Shown here in pieces: positions 44,247-55,894 of a stretch of DNA of 64,000 nt. The position numbers were made by a program, and so were the translations under genes. The notes under the pieces are model-generated. The model was not told where the DNA came from. It saw nothing but the letters and a program-made list of their open reading frames with translations, and ran no database searches. The first letter of the stretch is position 1; each line of letters starts with the position of its first letter. The stretch lies in the NCBI GenBank assembly GCA_032719365.1, contig CM064869.1, forward strand, positions 25,081,504 to 25,145,503, in the 5' to 3' direction. The stretch comes from Prinsepia uniflora. Lineage: Eukaryota > Streptophyta > Magnoliopsida > Rosales > Rosaceae.

Positions 44247-46466
44247 TGTACCGACCCGTAAATTCGAAAGAGGAAATTTTAAGAATTTGAAATAGAAATG
44301 ACGTTTTACCACTGTAATTATGGTCAAAAGTTGAATTTTCGTTTGGAATAATTTTTGCACATTTTTCGAGGGCCGTTGTGTAGGTCTCGAGACGTTGAGT
44401 CCGTAGATAGACGACACATCGAAATCGGAGTTCAGATGTAATTGTTATGGGTCTAAAACACCAAGGGGTATTTTGGTAATTTTGTAAAGAAGGGCAAAAT
44501 GGTAATTTAGTTGAATTTCCACCGAGTCACTAAGTTTTACAGATTTTGACACATGTCACCATAGCAAATGGGTTGCTGGCTTGTACGTGGCAAATATTAG
44601 TGCTTGATGGGTGTTTACAAGTTTAAATATGTTGTGAACAAAACCAAAACAAAAATCCTTTCAATCTGATATGGCAGCAACAATTGAGAGACCAGAGAAA
44701 CTGGGAAATTGAGAGGAATTGAGAGAGAAAAGAGAGAAAGGAAAAGATAAATAGGAAGAGAAAAAAGTGAGAACCCGAGAGGGTCGAACTCAAAAACCCA
44801 GAAAACTTGGAAGAAATTTTGAATTCGAATTTCGAATTTTGGAGATGGATTGATGAAACCAAGGTTAGATTTAGCCTTCTGGGACTCAACCGATTCAAAG
44901 TAGCCAAAATTTGAAGGGAATGGATCAGTTTTGACCTTAGAACTGCACTTGTGTTTATCTCAGATTTTCGAATCAAATTCTAGTAATTGGAGGAAAAACG
45001 AGCAAGGAAGACACATTTTAGCAGGTATTGTGGAGGCGCATGGGCATGTTTCTCGAGGGTTGGTGGTTTCTGAATTTACAGAAAAATGTACGACTTAGAA
45101 TCAAACCGCATAGATGGCGTGTGAGTGGACATTTGTTTTATAAATCGTTATGCATGCATAGTAAATTTTTTCCATGATTTATTGCATGATTTGAGTTGCA
45201 ATGATTGGATTGGTGATTTGATATGATTACTTGAAGATTTTATGGATTTAAATATCGATTTCTAGACATGATTTTACGAATTTGCGTGAAAACGATATTT
45301 TGGACTCGGACCCTGTTTTAAAGATGATTTTGACTTGGATTTGGAGTCAAATGTGAATATATGCTTGAATTGATGGTTTTCGGATTTATGAAATGATTTA
45401 TAGATAAGGTGTTACGATGATTTCATGGAAATGATGTTTTGGGCTTGAGACCCTATTAGAAATGATGTTTTGGGCGTGAGACCCTGTTGGAAATGATATT
45501 TTGGGCTTGAGACCTTATTGGAATCAAACATGTGTTTGTGGTACGGATTGTGTTTGTGATTTTGGTTACTGGTACGTGCCTAGCCGATTCAAGTGCAGTC
45601 CCTGGACGTGACTCGAAAGTGCGTGAGTGCAATCTCCGAGTATGTTGTACGTCTAGATGTGCGTGTGAAGTTCTCGAACATGGCTCGGATGATGTGAGTG
45701 CAATCCTTAGACGTTAATCAGATGTTGCGTGAGTGCAGTTACCAAGTGCAGTCCTTAGACGTGACTCACATGTTACGTTTAGATGTTGCGTGTGCAGTTC
45801 TCGAGATTGCCTACGTGTAGTGCCCATGTGGTTATGTGATTGATTGTGCACTTGTGAGTAGTGCTGATGTTGTGATGTTGTGACTGATGTCTATGCACTT
45901 GTGAGTAGTGCTGATGTGATACTGTGATATTGCGATTGATGATTATGCACTTGTGAGTAGTGTTGTTTGATTATTGTGCTTGATATTTGAGTACTGGTCA
46001 TGAGTATTGTTGTTGATGGTCATGGTGACTGGTTTAATGTTGATGGTTATGTTCAGATGGTTTACATGATTTGATGAAACAGATTTCGCGAAATGTGGGC
46101 ACAGGCTTTTGATGAATTGTGGGTGCCACGGTTTTCATGTGATTTAACTTGAGAGCCGATTGTTCACTTGTTCATATGTTTTACTCTATGCATGCATGTT
46201 TTATAACTGGAGGGTAATAGAGTTCGTTTCCAAATGTATTTTCAAACGATATTACTTTTGACAACTCACACTTTTTATGTTTTGATGACCTTCCAGGCCA
46301 TGGCACGAAGTTCGGGGCTGATTGAGAGGTGGAGGCATGAGTGGGAATCAGTGCAACTATTCCTTGTCTGGTAAGTGCTGAGGGTGTTTTCGGAACTTCA
46401 ATTGACTTTTCAGACGGGAGTAGGACCAGACACGGTTATCAAAGTCCTTTGGAACAGGTCTTGTCA
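44247..46466 (+). mobile_element. LTR, plus orientation, in CACTA interior
   Basis: TGTACCGACCCGTAAATTCG to GGAACAGGTCTTGTCA, 2.2 kb. Interior tandem motifs: three copies of 'aatgatgttttgggcttgagaccctgtt' (45430-45525), 'gtgagtgcagtccttagacgtgactc' units (45590-45780) and 'gcacttgtgagtagtgctgatgttgtga' units (45848-45965). Inverted pair at 45119-45130 and 46260-46271 (10 of 12). Target duplication not found (TGGAA against CAGAC), so ends may have recombined. No ACGT array is seen in this family. Confidence 0.75.
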
Positions 46467-46865
46467 CAGACTACGCATAAAAAGATGAAGAACTTGCAAC
46501 TAGTGATTTGGTATATGTTTATGGAAGAATATTGTATTTTCTTGTAAACCATCTCCAATGTTTATTAGAATAATTTTCGTTATGGATCTTTGTGGGTTTT
46601 GAAAATTTGGAGAAGTGTATGTTAAGATGGTGTGATAAGTATAATTTGCGCTAATTTTCTTTGCCAAGTTCCTATCTATGAATTATTCTCTTTGAGTTTT
46701 GGTAAATTTTTTGTTTCTATTGAATAACCTTTTGTAAATTGGTTCTTTCTTTCCTATTGAATCTCTACTATACAATATATGTAATAAGTATTGAGTTTGC
46801 AAATGAAAATTAAAAAGAATTGCTGATTGATTTTTTTTTAAAAAAAAGAAAAAAAAGAAATTTAC

Positions 46866-47215
46866 ACTGAGGGTGCACAAAGCATGCCTTGAATAGATTA
46901 TTTAGGGCATGAGCTACGCGCCTTAAGTATGAGTATTTAGGGCGTGCATTGTACACCTTGAATATAGCATTTAGGGCATGCACCACATGCCTTAAATATG
47001 AGTATCGCGCCTTGAATATAGTATTTACGGCGTGCACCGCGCGTCTTAAATATAATATTTAAGGTGTGCACTGTGCGCCTTAAATATCAGTATTTACGGT
47101 GCATAATATGTGCCTTGAATAATGCGCATATTTTACGGCATGCCTTTTTAAGGCGCGCACTCGCGCACCCTACAAGCCCTTTTAGGGCATGCATTACGCA
47201 CCATAAAAGCCCTAT
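46866..47215. repeat. CACTA right sub-terminal repeats
   Basis: Roughly ten degenerate units of 'ttagggcgtgcaccgcgcgccttaaatatagta', in direct and partly inverted arrangement, next to the CACTA terminus at 47227. The frame 46810-47037 is a by-product. Confidence 0.85.
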
Positions 47216-47230
47216 TTTGGTGTAGTGGTT

Positions 47231-48559
47231 TTAGCTTTTCTTAACCTAGTCTAAATTTATTTAAGTGGTGCAAAAGTAGCTTATATGTAAAACTATTGAA
47301 CATGATAGGGAGTTTTTGTAATTTTTTGAACCTTAATGCATTTTCTTAAAAGAAAAAATCTCAGGGGCATGAAAGCAAATAATTTTTTTATGTTATTACA
47401 AAGTGATATAATATGTCTTCTCATAATTGGCGTATGCTCCTTGATGAATGAAAACGAATAGCTTCGTAAGGATGCGATAGAGATGTGTTAGGGTTTCATC
47501 GTATGATCTTCCAGGTACCGTGACTACAAGGAATGAGGGGTCTAAGGGGTGAGATTGCCGATATTGATTGTGTTTATGCTAATCTTGTTCCTTCTAAAAC
47601 GCATCTGTGGGGATGTTTGAAAGGTTATCATGAGCCTAGAGAGGTTTGTAGGGCCTCCTTTTCCTCAATTTGGGGATTTTATTTGAAGGATTCTTATCCA
47701 CATCTACCTTACTTCTTGTGTGTGTTGATTGATCATTTAATTCACCTTACTGAGTATCAATTCAATTCCCCAAGGTATCATGTGATTTCTTTTAATTTTG
47801 CACATATTGATTTTTTTTATGCAGCACCGCCCCTTATTCCCTGAGGTGTGAGTAAAGATGGTTGGAACTCAATGATTACAATACTGTCGTGTGGCGATGA
47901 TGTGCATGTTGTGGACCTTTTCGTGGATTGGCCAAGCTTCTCTTAGAACGAGCATCTTGAGTTGGTGGGTTTTGGAAGCCAGAGCGATAGTGGCTTTCTA
48001 TATCCTACCTTAGTCTAGACCACATAGAGCCCTTCGATTTCTAACTTGAAATTATCGAGCTCCACTTTGTGGCTTGAGGCCAAAGGTTTGCACCCTGACT
48101 AGGACATATGAGAGGTTTATCTTATTTTTGAAGGTCCTCTAGTACCTATAAATATCATCGACGGTCTTCCATTTATATCCTCCCTACTCCAACCTTACTC
48201 CTAGTACTCACACATTAGTTTCAATACATTCCACCACATTTTGCAATACCTTCTTTTACCATGGCTCGTAACATTCTTTCAAGTTTTTCCTCTCGCTAAT
48301 AAAAATTCCCAAACTAGTTTACCAGTCATGGCCTTGGCCATGATCCCATTGTTATTACTAGGGAATAGTATATGTATTCCATTGATAGAAATGAAACTTA
48401 CGTCTGAACGCCTCGTTACTTTACGGAGCTTGTGAAACACTATGAATCCTGATGGTGTACTTGGGAAGATCTTTGCTTCGATGGATGTATGCGTCCTCCG
48501 TGCTTCTTTCTAGTAAAATTCGGCTACTTTAATGGGTAAGATTGAGATCAACCACATAA
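47231..48559. other. No gene recognised; one open frame of 103 residues
   Basis: The plus-strand frame 47533-47844 (SKTHLWGCLKGYHEPREVCR...) is the longest here. I recognise no domain. It may be decayed transposon coding sequence, perhaps upstream of the LINE fragment that follows. Confidence 0.35.
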
Positions 48560-48691
48560 GAAATGATTGTTTAAGGTAGAGCTCCCCTTGGCTGAGGATG
48601 TGAATGATGTGTTAGAGAATATACCATGGTATGTGTTGGGCCGAATCTTTCATCTCAAAAGCTGGTCCTTAAGCTTTAACCCGGCTATTAC

Positions 48692-51405
48692 TGTAACGAC
48701 ACGTCTCGAAATTTCGTGATTATAGAGGTTAATCAAGAATTAAATTGAGATTAATCGGATGATTAAGGTAAAATGACGATTTTGCCCTTAGAAGGGAAAA
48801 ATATTAACTTTTGACCTGGGAGGTCAATTACACGTGGATCGAGGCCTATTACGTAGATCAAGGGATTACAATCATGTAGATAGGTTGCACGTTGAATTTG
48901 GATGTCGTACGGAAAAATTACGGGTCTACAACGGTTCGATCAGATTTTACGGTGACACATTTTTCAAGACAGTTGACCTTTATTTTTAATTAAAAGGACC
49001 CAAAATATCTCATCTGGACCAATGGATAAGTGACAAGTGTCAATCATCTCATTGGCCCATACTCCCACATTCGTGCACTATCTCTCATTTATCCTTTCCC
49101 TTTGTTTTGAACAATCCGAAACCCTTCCCCATTTTCCTTTGCATCTGATACTAGCTCAGGGATGCAGAGAGTAGGGTTGAGGTCGAGAAAGACTGAGAGA
49201 GACGCTGGAGAAGGGCGGAGCCGCGACGACTGCCTTGAGAAACCCAGAAAAAGATAAACCCGAGAACCCGTTTATGTTTGAAATTCGAACTTTGATTTTT
49301 GTACGTTTTGGATAGTAACTGAAGCCTAGGTTTTGTTCCTTGAGTTTGAGCGAGTTCACAAGAACAAAAATGAAGGAAAAAGGACGTTGGAATAGCCCTG
49401 AAAGATTCGATCTTGGCCAGAAAGTTTCATGTGCATTTTCGTGATTTTGACCTTATAGAAGTCTTATTGGGTGAGAGACAAGTCTAGTGGAAGAAGAATG
49501 GAGACTTTTGGTTGAGAAATGAGGGAGAATGGACTGGGTATGAAATCAGGTCGAATGACCCGTTACAATGTCGCAGGTCAACCCGATCAGAGGTAGGAGA
49601 CGGTGAAGTGGCAAGCCACGTCATCTTGTCAGGTCACGTGGTTAACCGAGTGGTGACACGTGACGAGGCGGCAGGCTGAGTTAGCATCGATGTGACAAGT
49701 CCACGTTAGCGCTGTCAGACCACGTGGAATAGTGAGGTAGTGCCACGTGGCATTGTGTTAGAGGTTTACAGGTGATGTGGTCGCTGACGTGTCATGTTGA
49801 CATTAGCAGATGACGTCAGCATGGACACGTGGCACATGTTAGAGGGTGATGTGGCACCAATTAGGTGCCACGTGGCAGTTGTTTGGTTGTCAGATGTCAG
49901 GTAGGGATGATGTCAGAAGTGACGTCAGCGTTAACCAACATTGACCGAACTTTGACTAGCGCATGAGAGTGCGTGGGTATGAATTTTGAGGTCAAACCAA
50001 TCTTGTTCGAAAGTTTTCGACGTTTTGAATCCAATGGTGGTGGTTTCAGGTCGATCGAAGATCGTTTGGTTAGCGTTTTGGAGGTTTTAGCCTCGGGAAG
50101 CGTGTTCGAGTCACATTTACTGTACCGGGGTTTAGGGGGTGTTTACATATGAACTCGTATAGATTGTTAGTGATCCTTGGGTGTGATTTGGAAGGCCCGG
50201 ATACTCTGAAGGCTTCGATTTGGCTTACGACGCGGGTTTTGAGCTCGCAACATGGACTGTTTGTGAGTGGACTATGGTTTATAAATGATGCATGCATATT
50301 TGTTTTAATGGTTTTTTTAGCATGGTTTGAAATGTAGGGTTTGAATATTGCTTTGAATGATGAGTTGGATAAGGATTTATATATTGGTTGATTATTGTTT
50401 GGAAATGAAAGATTTTACTGATTTACGTGAGAATGACATTTTGGGCTTGAGACCCAGTTGGATAACGATTTTGACTTAGATTATATTCAAATGTGAAATT
50501 GAACAGTGATTTGATTGATGAAATGATTTTGAGTATTGTGAAATGAGGACTGGACACTGTTTTTATGATGTTTGTGGAAACTGTGTTTTGGGCGGAGACC
50601 CTATGTAAAACAATTGATTTGATTTGTGATACAACAATTTATGAAAATATGTTTCCATTATTTTCACTATGACAATTCATTGTGATTATTTATATGACTC
50701 AGGTAGGAAGGTGTTTCCCCGGAGAGGGTCTCCGGTTGTGAATGTGTTTCCTTAGAGAGGACCCTATGACGTTGTTGCTCGGCACCGGGATGAGATGTGT
50801 CCTCCCTGGAGAGGTCATGGTGCACTGCCTTTGTAGAGAAGCCGTGGGAGGATCGACTCAGGAGTGTTTATGATGTATGTTGAATGTCGACTGTAGATGT
50901 GTTCACGACGACGTGCTTGGACGTGAGCAGTTCTGGAGCTTATTTGCACGCGTTTCTTGGATATCGTGTCTGATAATGATATCGTGGTATGAGACAGATG
51001 TGGGATATGTGGATGGGTCATGATTTTGATTTATTATTTTGTATCCAGATATTTTCACTTTTGTTGGTTTTGCGATGAAAGTATTTGTTTTCATATGTTA
51101 ATGTTTTATTGGAAATTTATGGTTTAATTGATTATGCATGCATGCTTTATAAAACAGAGAGTTAAATGATGATTTCAGAAATTAGTTTTTCAAAATTTTA
51201 TTTTGTCTGCTCGCACTTTTGATATTTTTAGTACCCTTCAAGTTGATTGCGGACACGGATGTAGTAGAGACTGAGGCATTACATGAAGCTGCGTACTCAG
51301 GAAACCCCGAGTGGGTCACGGTAGTATCCCTGGTTTGACACTTTGTGTCAGACGGGAGTAGGTCACCCCACGTTAATCCTGAAGGATTAGGGATGAGACA
51401 TGTCA
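48692..51405 (+). mobile_element. Solo LTR, 2.7 kb
   Basis: TGTAACGACACGTCTC to GGGATGAGACATGTCA, flanked by a perfect 5-bp duplication ATTAC (48687-48691 and 51406-51410). Contains an ACGT array (49610-49935) and GTGAGTGGACT at 50263-50272, with a decayed partner near 51206. Frames inside (49156-49359, 50070-50297, 50815-51021, 51182-51406) are unsupported. Confidence 0.93.
49610..49935. promoter_or_regulatory. ACGT motif array in solo LTR
   Basis: Includes GGTCACGTGG, TGGTGACACGTGACG, GACCACGTGG, TGCCACGTGGCA, GATGACGTCAGC, GGACACGTGGCAC, GGTGCCACGTGGCA and GTGACGTCAGC. At least eight ACGT cores lie within about 320 bases. Confidence 0.55.
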
Positions 51406-51865
51406 ATTACTATAATCTCTAGCTTATGGACGTAGGTTCGATTTACTTTCATGCCCCTACATCTGTGGGATTAAGAAATCCTTGTCGATATTGTATCATC
51501 ATTGAAAGATTTATCATAGATGATCTAGACATGGTCGTAGGTACTAAATGTTTGCTTTCCCGCATTGTGGTTGGCTTAAGAGGTGCCCTTGAGATGTGTT
51601 TAGGGCTTGAGTAGGATACCGAAAGATTCAGGCTGTTCCTGAGCTATGAAAGATTATTTAAGGGCTGCTTATACGGTGGCAATAAGCACTATCTGTATAA
51701 CAGTTAATGCAAGAAATGGACCAAATTAGACTTGCGTCGCTGAGTACCTTCGACAACTCCTCTCTGGGTAGGAAGACCTGCACAGGGAGAAGGTGAGAGC
51801 AGAAAGACATTGATGTGGTGCAAGCCTAACAGTCTCCGATGCTTAAGTAAGATTAAGTGGAAATG

Positions 51866-54152
51866 TGTGACGACCCGGAAATTCGAAATAGGAAAAATTG
51901 GAAAAACTATAAGGAAATGACGATTTTACCCTTGATTATGGGAGGCAAAAGTTGACTTTTTGCTCGTGACACTTTTTGGACTTTCCGTAAATACTGTTGG
52001 GTAGGTCCTGAGACACTAAGTCTGTAGACAGGCAACATGCCAAAATCGGAGTTCGGATGTGAAAATTACGGACCTAGGAATGTGATGGGCAATTTGGTCA
52101 TTTGGTAAAGAAGGGTAAAATGGTAATTTTGGTAACATAAGCTGATGAGTAACCATAGGTGGCTCATTTAGTCCCTGGGGTGACACATGTCACTTGTGAA
52201 TATAGCATTAGTGGCACTGTGGTCGTGTGTGTGTCGTGTTATGGCTATGGCTTCTAATTGATTAATTGTATTCAAAACCATGGAGGCGGCAGGGGCTTTC
52301 TATCTGTACTGCCTGGATTAGAGGATAATTGTGAGAGGAATTGAGTGAGGAGGAATAGGGGAGAGAAAATAGAAGGGAACCATAAAACCCGAAACCTGTT
52401 CTTGAGCAATTGAGATTCAATTTTTGAGTTTTAGACTAACCCAAGTCGGATTAAGGTTAGAGAGAGCTTTCTGGAACCATTTCGCATCGAACCACCTCAA
52501 AATTGGAGAGAATTGATGGAGGAAAGGCCAAGAACTGAAGCTTCAAATCTCTTAAAAATTCGAGATTGAGTTTGAGTTATGGGAAGCATTGAATGACGAA
52601 GTTGATGTCGAAAGAATGTTTAGAAGGATCCTACAAAGCTGCTCAATGCATCAATTGAAAGAAAACAATTGAGTTTGAAGAAATTGGAGGATGAACAGTG
52701 CTCAGGTATTCGTCGAAAAGTCGAGATCGAATGGAAGAATTGAGGTAAGTTTCCATGTAATTGAGTTTATAGAACTTTAATTATACTTAAACCGATGCAA
52801 TTGGCTTGATTAATTATAGAAATCGACTGAGAATTGAACAGGATTGGACAGGGTTGCACCGCAGCACCCGTTTGCAAGAGAAACGGGTAGAGGTGACGAT
52901 GAACAGTAACCGAGGGTACTGTAGCAGGCGCGTGGCTCCCACGCACAGTAGGTTGTGGCGGCGCATGAGGGTGTGTGGGCGCGATTCTCAAGGTGAGGTC
53001 AACACAACTTTTACTCTATGCCATGTAATGAACATTTTGGCGTTGGTTTCGAGTTGATCGGACACCGTTTCGATACTGTTTCGAGGGTCCGAATGATTAT
53101 GTTCCATTTTAAATTCGTATTTAATCCCGGAAAATTATGACAAGTTAATATGATATGAATTGAGTAACTAGTGACCCTTAATGATGATTTTGGACATGAT
53201 TTTGGATTCCTGAAAAGTAGCAGAAATTACGGAAAGGCGTGCAGTTCGGAAAACGAGCGATATGAACGGTGTGTGAGTGGACGTTTGTTTGCTAAATTAT
53301 GATGCATGCATAGTTAAATTTTTTACATGATTTATTGCATGATTTGAGTTGCAATAACTGCATGATGATTTGATATAATTATTCATTGAAGTTATGGATT
53401 ATTTAATCGGTTTGTCGAGCACGTTTTACGAAAATGGTGAAAACGATGTTTTGGGCTAGACCCGGGTTTAAAAATGATGCTTTGACTTGGGTTTTGAGTC
53501 AAGAACCTTGTGAAAGCCTGGTGGTTGGCTTTGTGAGTTGTTGTTACTATAAGCCGATTTCTCGGATGCGATTGAGCCTGGATGTACCACTCGGATACGT
53601 CTGATCCTGGGGAAGTATTGGCCCAGATGTGACTGATCCCGAAGGTTGAGCCCAGATGTGTCTGATCTCGAGAATGTGGCTGGATGGTTGCCTACGCGTA
53701 GTGCAGATGTGATTGTGTGATTGATTGTGCACTTGAGTCGTGCGATTTGATGTTGATTGTGATTTCTTTGCATACTGGTAATGAGTACGAGTTTTGGTCT
53801 TTGTGGCCAAGTTAGTGTTTTCATGTGATTTGGCTGGAAAACCGGTGATGGTTATTCATATGTTTTACCATATGCATGCATGGTTTGATAAACTGGAGTG
53901 AAAAATGGTCTATTTGAAATGTATTTTCAAATGATATTATTTTTGTCCACTCACACCTTTTATGTTTTTATGACCCTACATGCCGTGACATGACGTTCGG
54001 GGTTGATCAAGAGGCGGAGGCATGAGCGGAAATCAGTGCAGTTATCCCTTGTCTACCAGGTGTTGAGGGGTAGTTTCGGGACTTCAGTTGACTTGTCAGA
54101 CAGGAGCAGGACCGGGCAAGGTTATCAAAGTCCAGTTGAGACGGGTCCTATA
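51866..54152 (+). mobile_element. LTR, plus orientation, 2.3 kb
   Basis: Begins TGTGACGACCCGGAAATTCG and ends ACGGGTCCTATAA, a mutated GGGTCCTGTCA. Same family as 44247-46466. It contains the perfect inverted pair GTGTGAGTGGAC (53271-53282) / GTCCACTCACAC (53945-53956), with ATGCATGCAT motifs inside both arms. No target duplication is clear. Frames 52767-52991, 52806-53057, 53468-53824 and 53547-53810 are unsupported. Confidence 0.75.
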
Positions 54153-54425
54153 AGAAGGGTATTGTATTAATTTAGTCAGCGTGAGGGAAAAATTGTTATT
54201 ACCTTTTAGAAGGGGATACCCTTATATTTATAGTAGTATTGAATACGTTTATTGGTGTTTGGCGGGTCAGCCTCATGCTTATTTCTCGGAGTGGTCGAGG
54301 GAGTGGTCTGGCCAATTAGGGGTTTGCCGGATCAGGTATGATCGTCCTAGGTTTCTTTGACTTTGCTGCTGTGATCAGGAAGATACTTGAAGGGGTTGGC
54401 CGATCAAATAGGGTCAGTTAGGTTT
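54153..54425. other. Unassigned sequence between LTR and Cassandra
   Basis: Has the look of an LTR or leader (A/T-rich, 'agaaggggatacccttatatttata') but I find no matching partner in the window and no gene. Confidence 0.4.
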
Positions 54426-54565
54426 TGTAAGACCCGTGTCTTGGAAAAAACGGTGAACAATCCCACATCGCTCGGGGAGGAAAATGTGGAGTGGCTTATA
54501 TGTGTGGGCACGTATCTATCTAGCATGATGCCTTTTGGGAGCTCATTGGCTTTGGATTCCTTGGG

Positions 54566-54630
54566 AACTCCAAAGTTAAGCGAGTTTAGGCTAGTGCAAT
54601 CCTAGAATAGGTGGCCTACTGGGAAGTTGC
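54566..54630 (+). repeat. 5S-rRNA-like domain in Cassandra LTR 1
   Basis: AACTCCAAAGTTAAGCGAGT...GCAATCCTAGAATAGGTGGCC...CTGGGAAGTTGC aligns with plant 5S rRNA (AACTCCGAAGTTAAGCGTGC...ACTAGGATGGGTGACC...CTGGGAAGTCC). It includes the box A and box C pol III promoter regions. This is an LTR part, not a working 5S gene. Confidence 0.9.
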
Positions 54631-54920
54631 ATGTGAGTTCCTAGAAACAAAACTGTTAGGGTTGGGCCCAAAGTGGACAATATCATGCTAAATGGGTCAG
54701 GTCGTCACATAATGGTATCGGAGCTGGACCTCGACTGGAAGTGTGCCAGCGAGGACACTGGGCCCTAAGGGGGGGTGGAATGTATGACCCGTGTCTTGAG
54801 AGGAAAGGTGAACAATCCCACATCGCTCGGGGAGGGAAAGGTAAAACGCCTTATATGTGTGAGCACGTATCTATCTAGTATGAGGGTATTTGGGAGCTCA
54901 CCGGCTTCGAATTTCTTGGG

Positions 54921-54985
54921 AACTCCAAAGTTAAACAAGTTTACGCTGGTGCAATCCCAAGATAGGTGACCTACTAGGAAGTTGC
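54921..54985 (+). repeat. 5S-rRNA-like domain in Cassandra LTR 2
   Basis: Same segment, 355 bases downstream of the first (AACTCCAAAGTTAAACAAGT...AAGATAGGTGACC...CTAGGAAGTTGC). Box C is closer to 5S than in LTR 1, while box A is further. Confidence 0.9.
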
Positions 54986-55894
54986 AAGTGAGTTCACAGA
55001 ATCAAAACTGTGAGGGTTGGGCCCAAAACTGACAATATCGTGCTAGATGGGTTGGGTCGTGACAACTTTAGTTAATTTGAGCTTGGCACGTATGGTGGTT
55101 AAGGCGTGCCTTCTTTGTGACAACCTATCCTTGATTTTAGGGATTAATTAAGGTTAATTATGGATTAGTGAGGCTAATCAGGGATTAGCCGAGGACTAAC
55201 GGATGTTCAGGGCGAAATTATGATTTTGCCCCTAAACGAGGGCAAAAGTTGACTTTTGACCCGGGAGGTCCGATGGCCGAGGGCCAAGGACCGTTACGTA
55301 GATCGAGTCGATACAAATCCGTAGACAGGCGGCACGTCGAAATCGAACGTTTGACGGGAAAGTTACGGTTCACAGAAGTTCTGTGGAACTATTGTACATT
55401 TTACGAGACGAATGCCTTTTGGCATTAAGTGAGCCCCATATATTTTGAATTGGCCCAATGGATGAGTGAAAAGTGTCACTCATCCATTGCCCATTGTTAT
55501 TGCATACATGCATTCCCCCTTGCTTGTTCGTCCAAACCAAACCCAAAATGCCCGATCTCGTTCAACCATCACCCCAGTCCCTTCCCCCACCTGTGCTGAC
55601 TGAGAGAGACTGAGAGGGAGGTCGTGAATGAGCTGAGGACGGCCAGGAGGTGGTTGAGCCGTCATGCACGGCGGAGGGAAGGCAAAACCGACAAGGTACG
55701 GTTTGAATTCAATTTTGAATTTTTGTGTTTGGACGTTATGACTGGTTTCTGTTGCTTAGGAGTTACATATGGGGTTTGTATGAAGGGGTAGGAATGATTT
55801 AGGATGGTGGAAGTTGGTTGAAAGGCCCAGGGGTTGATCGGGAAAAATGGACCGTGAAAGAGAGTTTTGAATGGGTCGGTTTTTAGGGGTTTTT

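Larger units (their letters stand above)
24065..47227 (+). mobile_element. CACTA transposon, non-autonomous, swollen by nested LTRs
   Basis: Begins CACTACACAAAAAAG and ends CCTATTTTGGTGTAGTG (reversed: CACTACACCAAAATAGG). The flanks show the diagnostic 3-bp duplication GTT (24062-24064 and 47228-47230). Sub-terminal short repeats sit at both ends ('ggcgtgtaatgcgtgcc' on the left; many 'gcgccttaaatatgagtatttagggcgtgca' units on the right), as in Spm/En relatives. Subtracting the nested elements leaves about 5 kb. I see no TNPD-type transposase in it; instead there are exon-like fragments (24300-24620, 38773-39290, 43045-43201). The strand given is nominal. Confidence 0.88.
48560..51660 (+). 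pseudogene. LINE ORF1 (DUF4283-like) fragment split by a solo LTR
   Basis: 48570-48691 reads VELPLAEDVNDVLENIPWYV-LGRIFHLKSWSLSFNPAI. The frame resumes at 51411 as a stop-riddled VRFTFMPLHLWD-EILVDIVSSL. Together these match the DUF4283 pattern (...PWxxxGxxLxLxxWxPxFNP..., then VWVRLPxLPLHLWDxExL) of plant LINE ORF1/gag-like proteins. The CCHC knuckle that usually follows is not clear. Several stop codons in the second half show it is dead. Confidence 0.7.
54426..55064 (+). mobile_element. Cassandra TRIM retrotransposon
   Basis: Two 284-bp LTRs (54426-54709 and 54781-55064), both TGTA...RACA, flank only 71 bases. Those hold a Met-tRNA primer site (54713-54724, TGGTATCGGAGC) and a polypurine tract (54766-54780). 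Each LTR carries a 5S-rRNA-like segment, the defining feature of Cassandra. 'aatcccacatcgctcgggga' is the usual conserved TRIM LTR motif. LTRs differ at many positions, so the copy is old. The target duplication is weak (GGTTT against ACTTT). No coding capacity. Confidence 0.92.

Noticed and set aside
44192..46540. Similar flanks of the LTR at 44247 ('ttggcatatgtttatagaaagattttgtatg' and 'ttggtatatgtttatggaagaatattgtatt') as a long target duplication
   Set aside because: Not at the element ends and far longer than 5 bp; more likely a local duplication or a relic of recombination.
54566..54985. Two 5S rRNA genes in tandem
   Set aside because: Each is only a diverged part of 5S inside a 284-bp LTR of a Cassandra element with primer site and polypurine tract.
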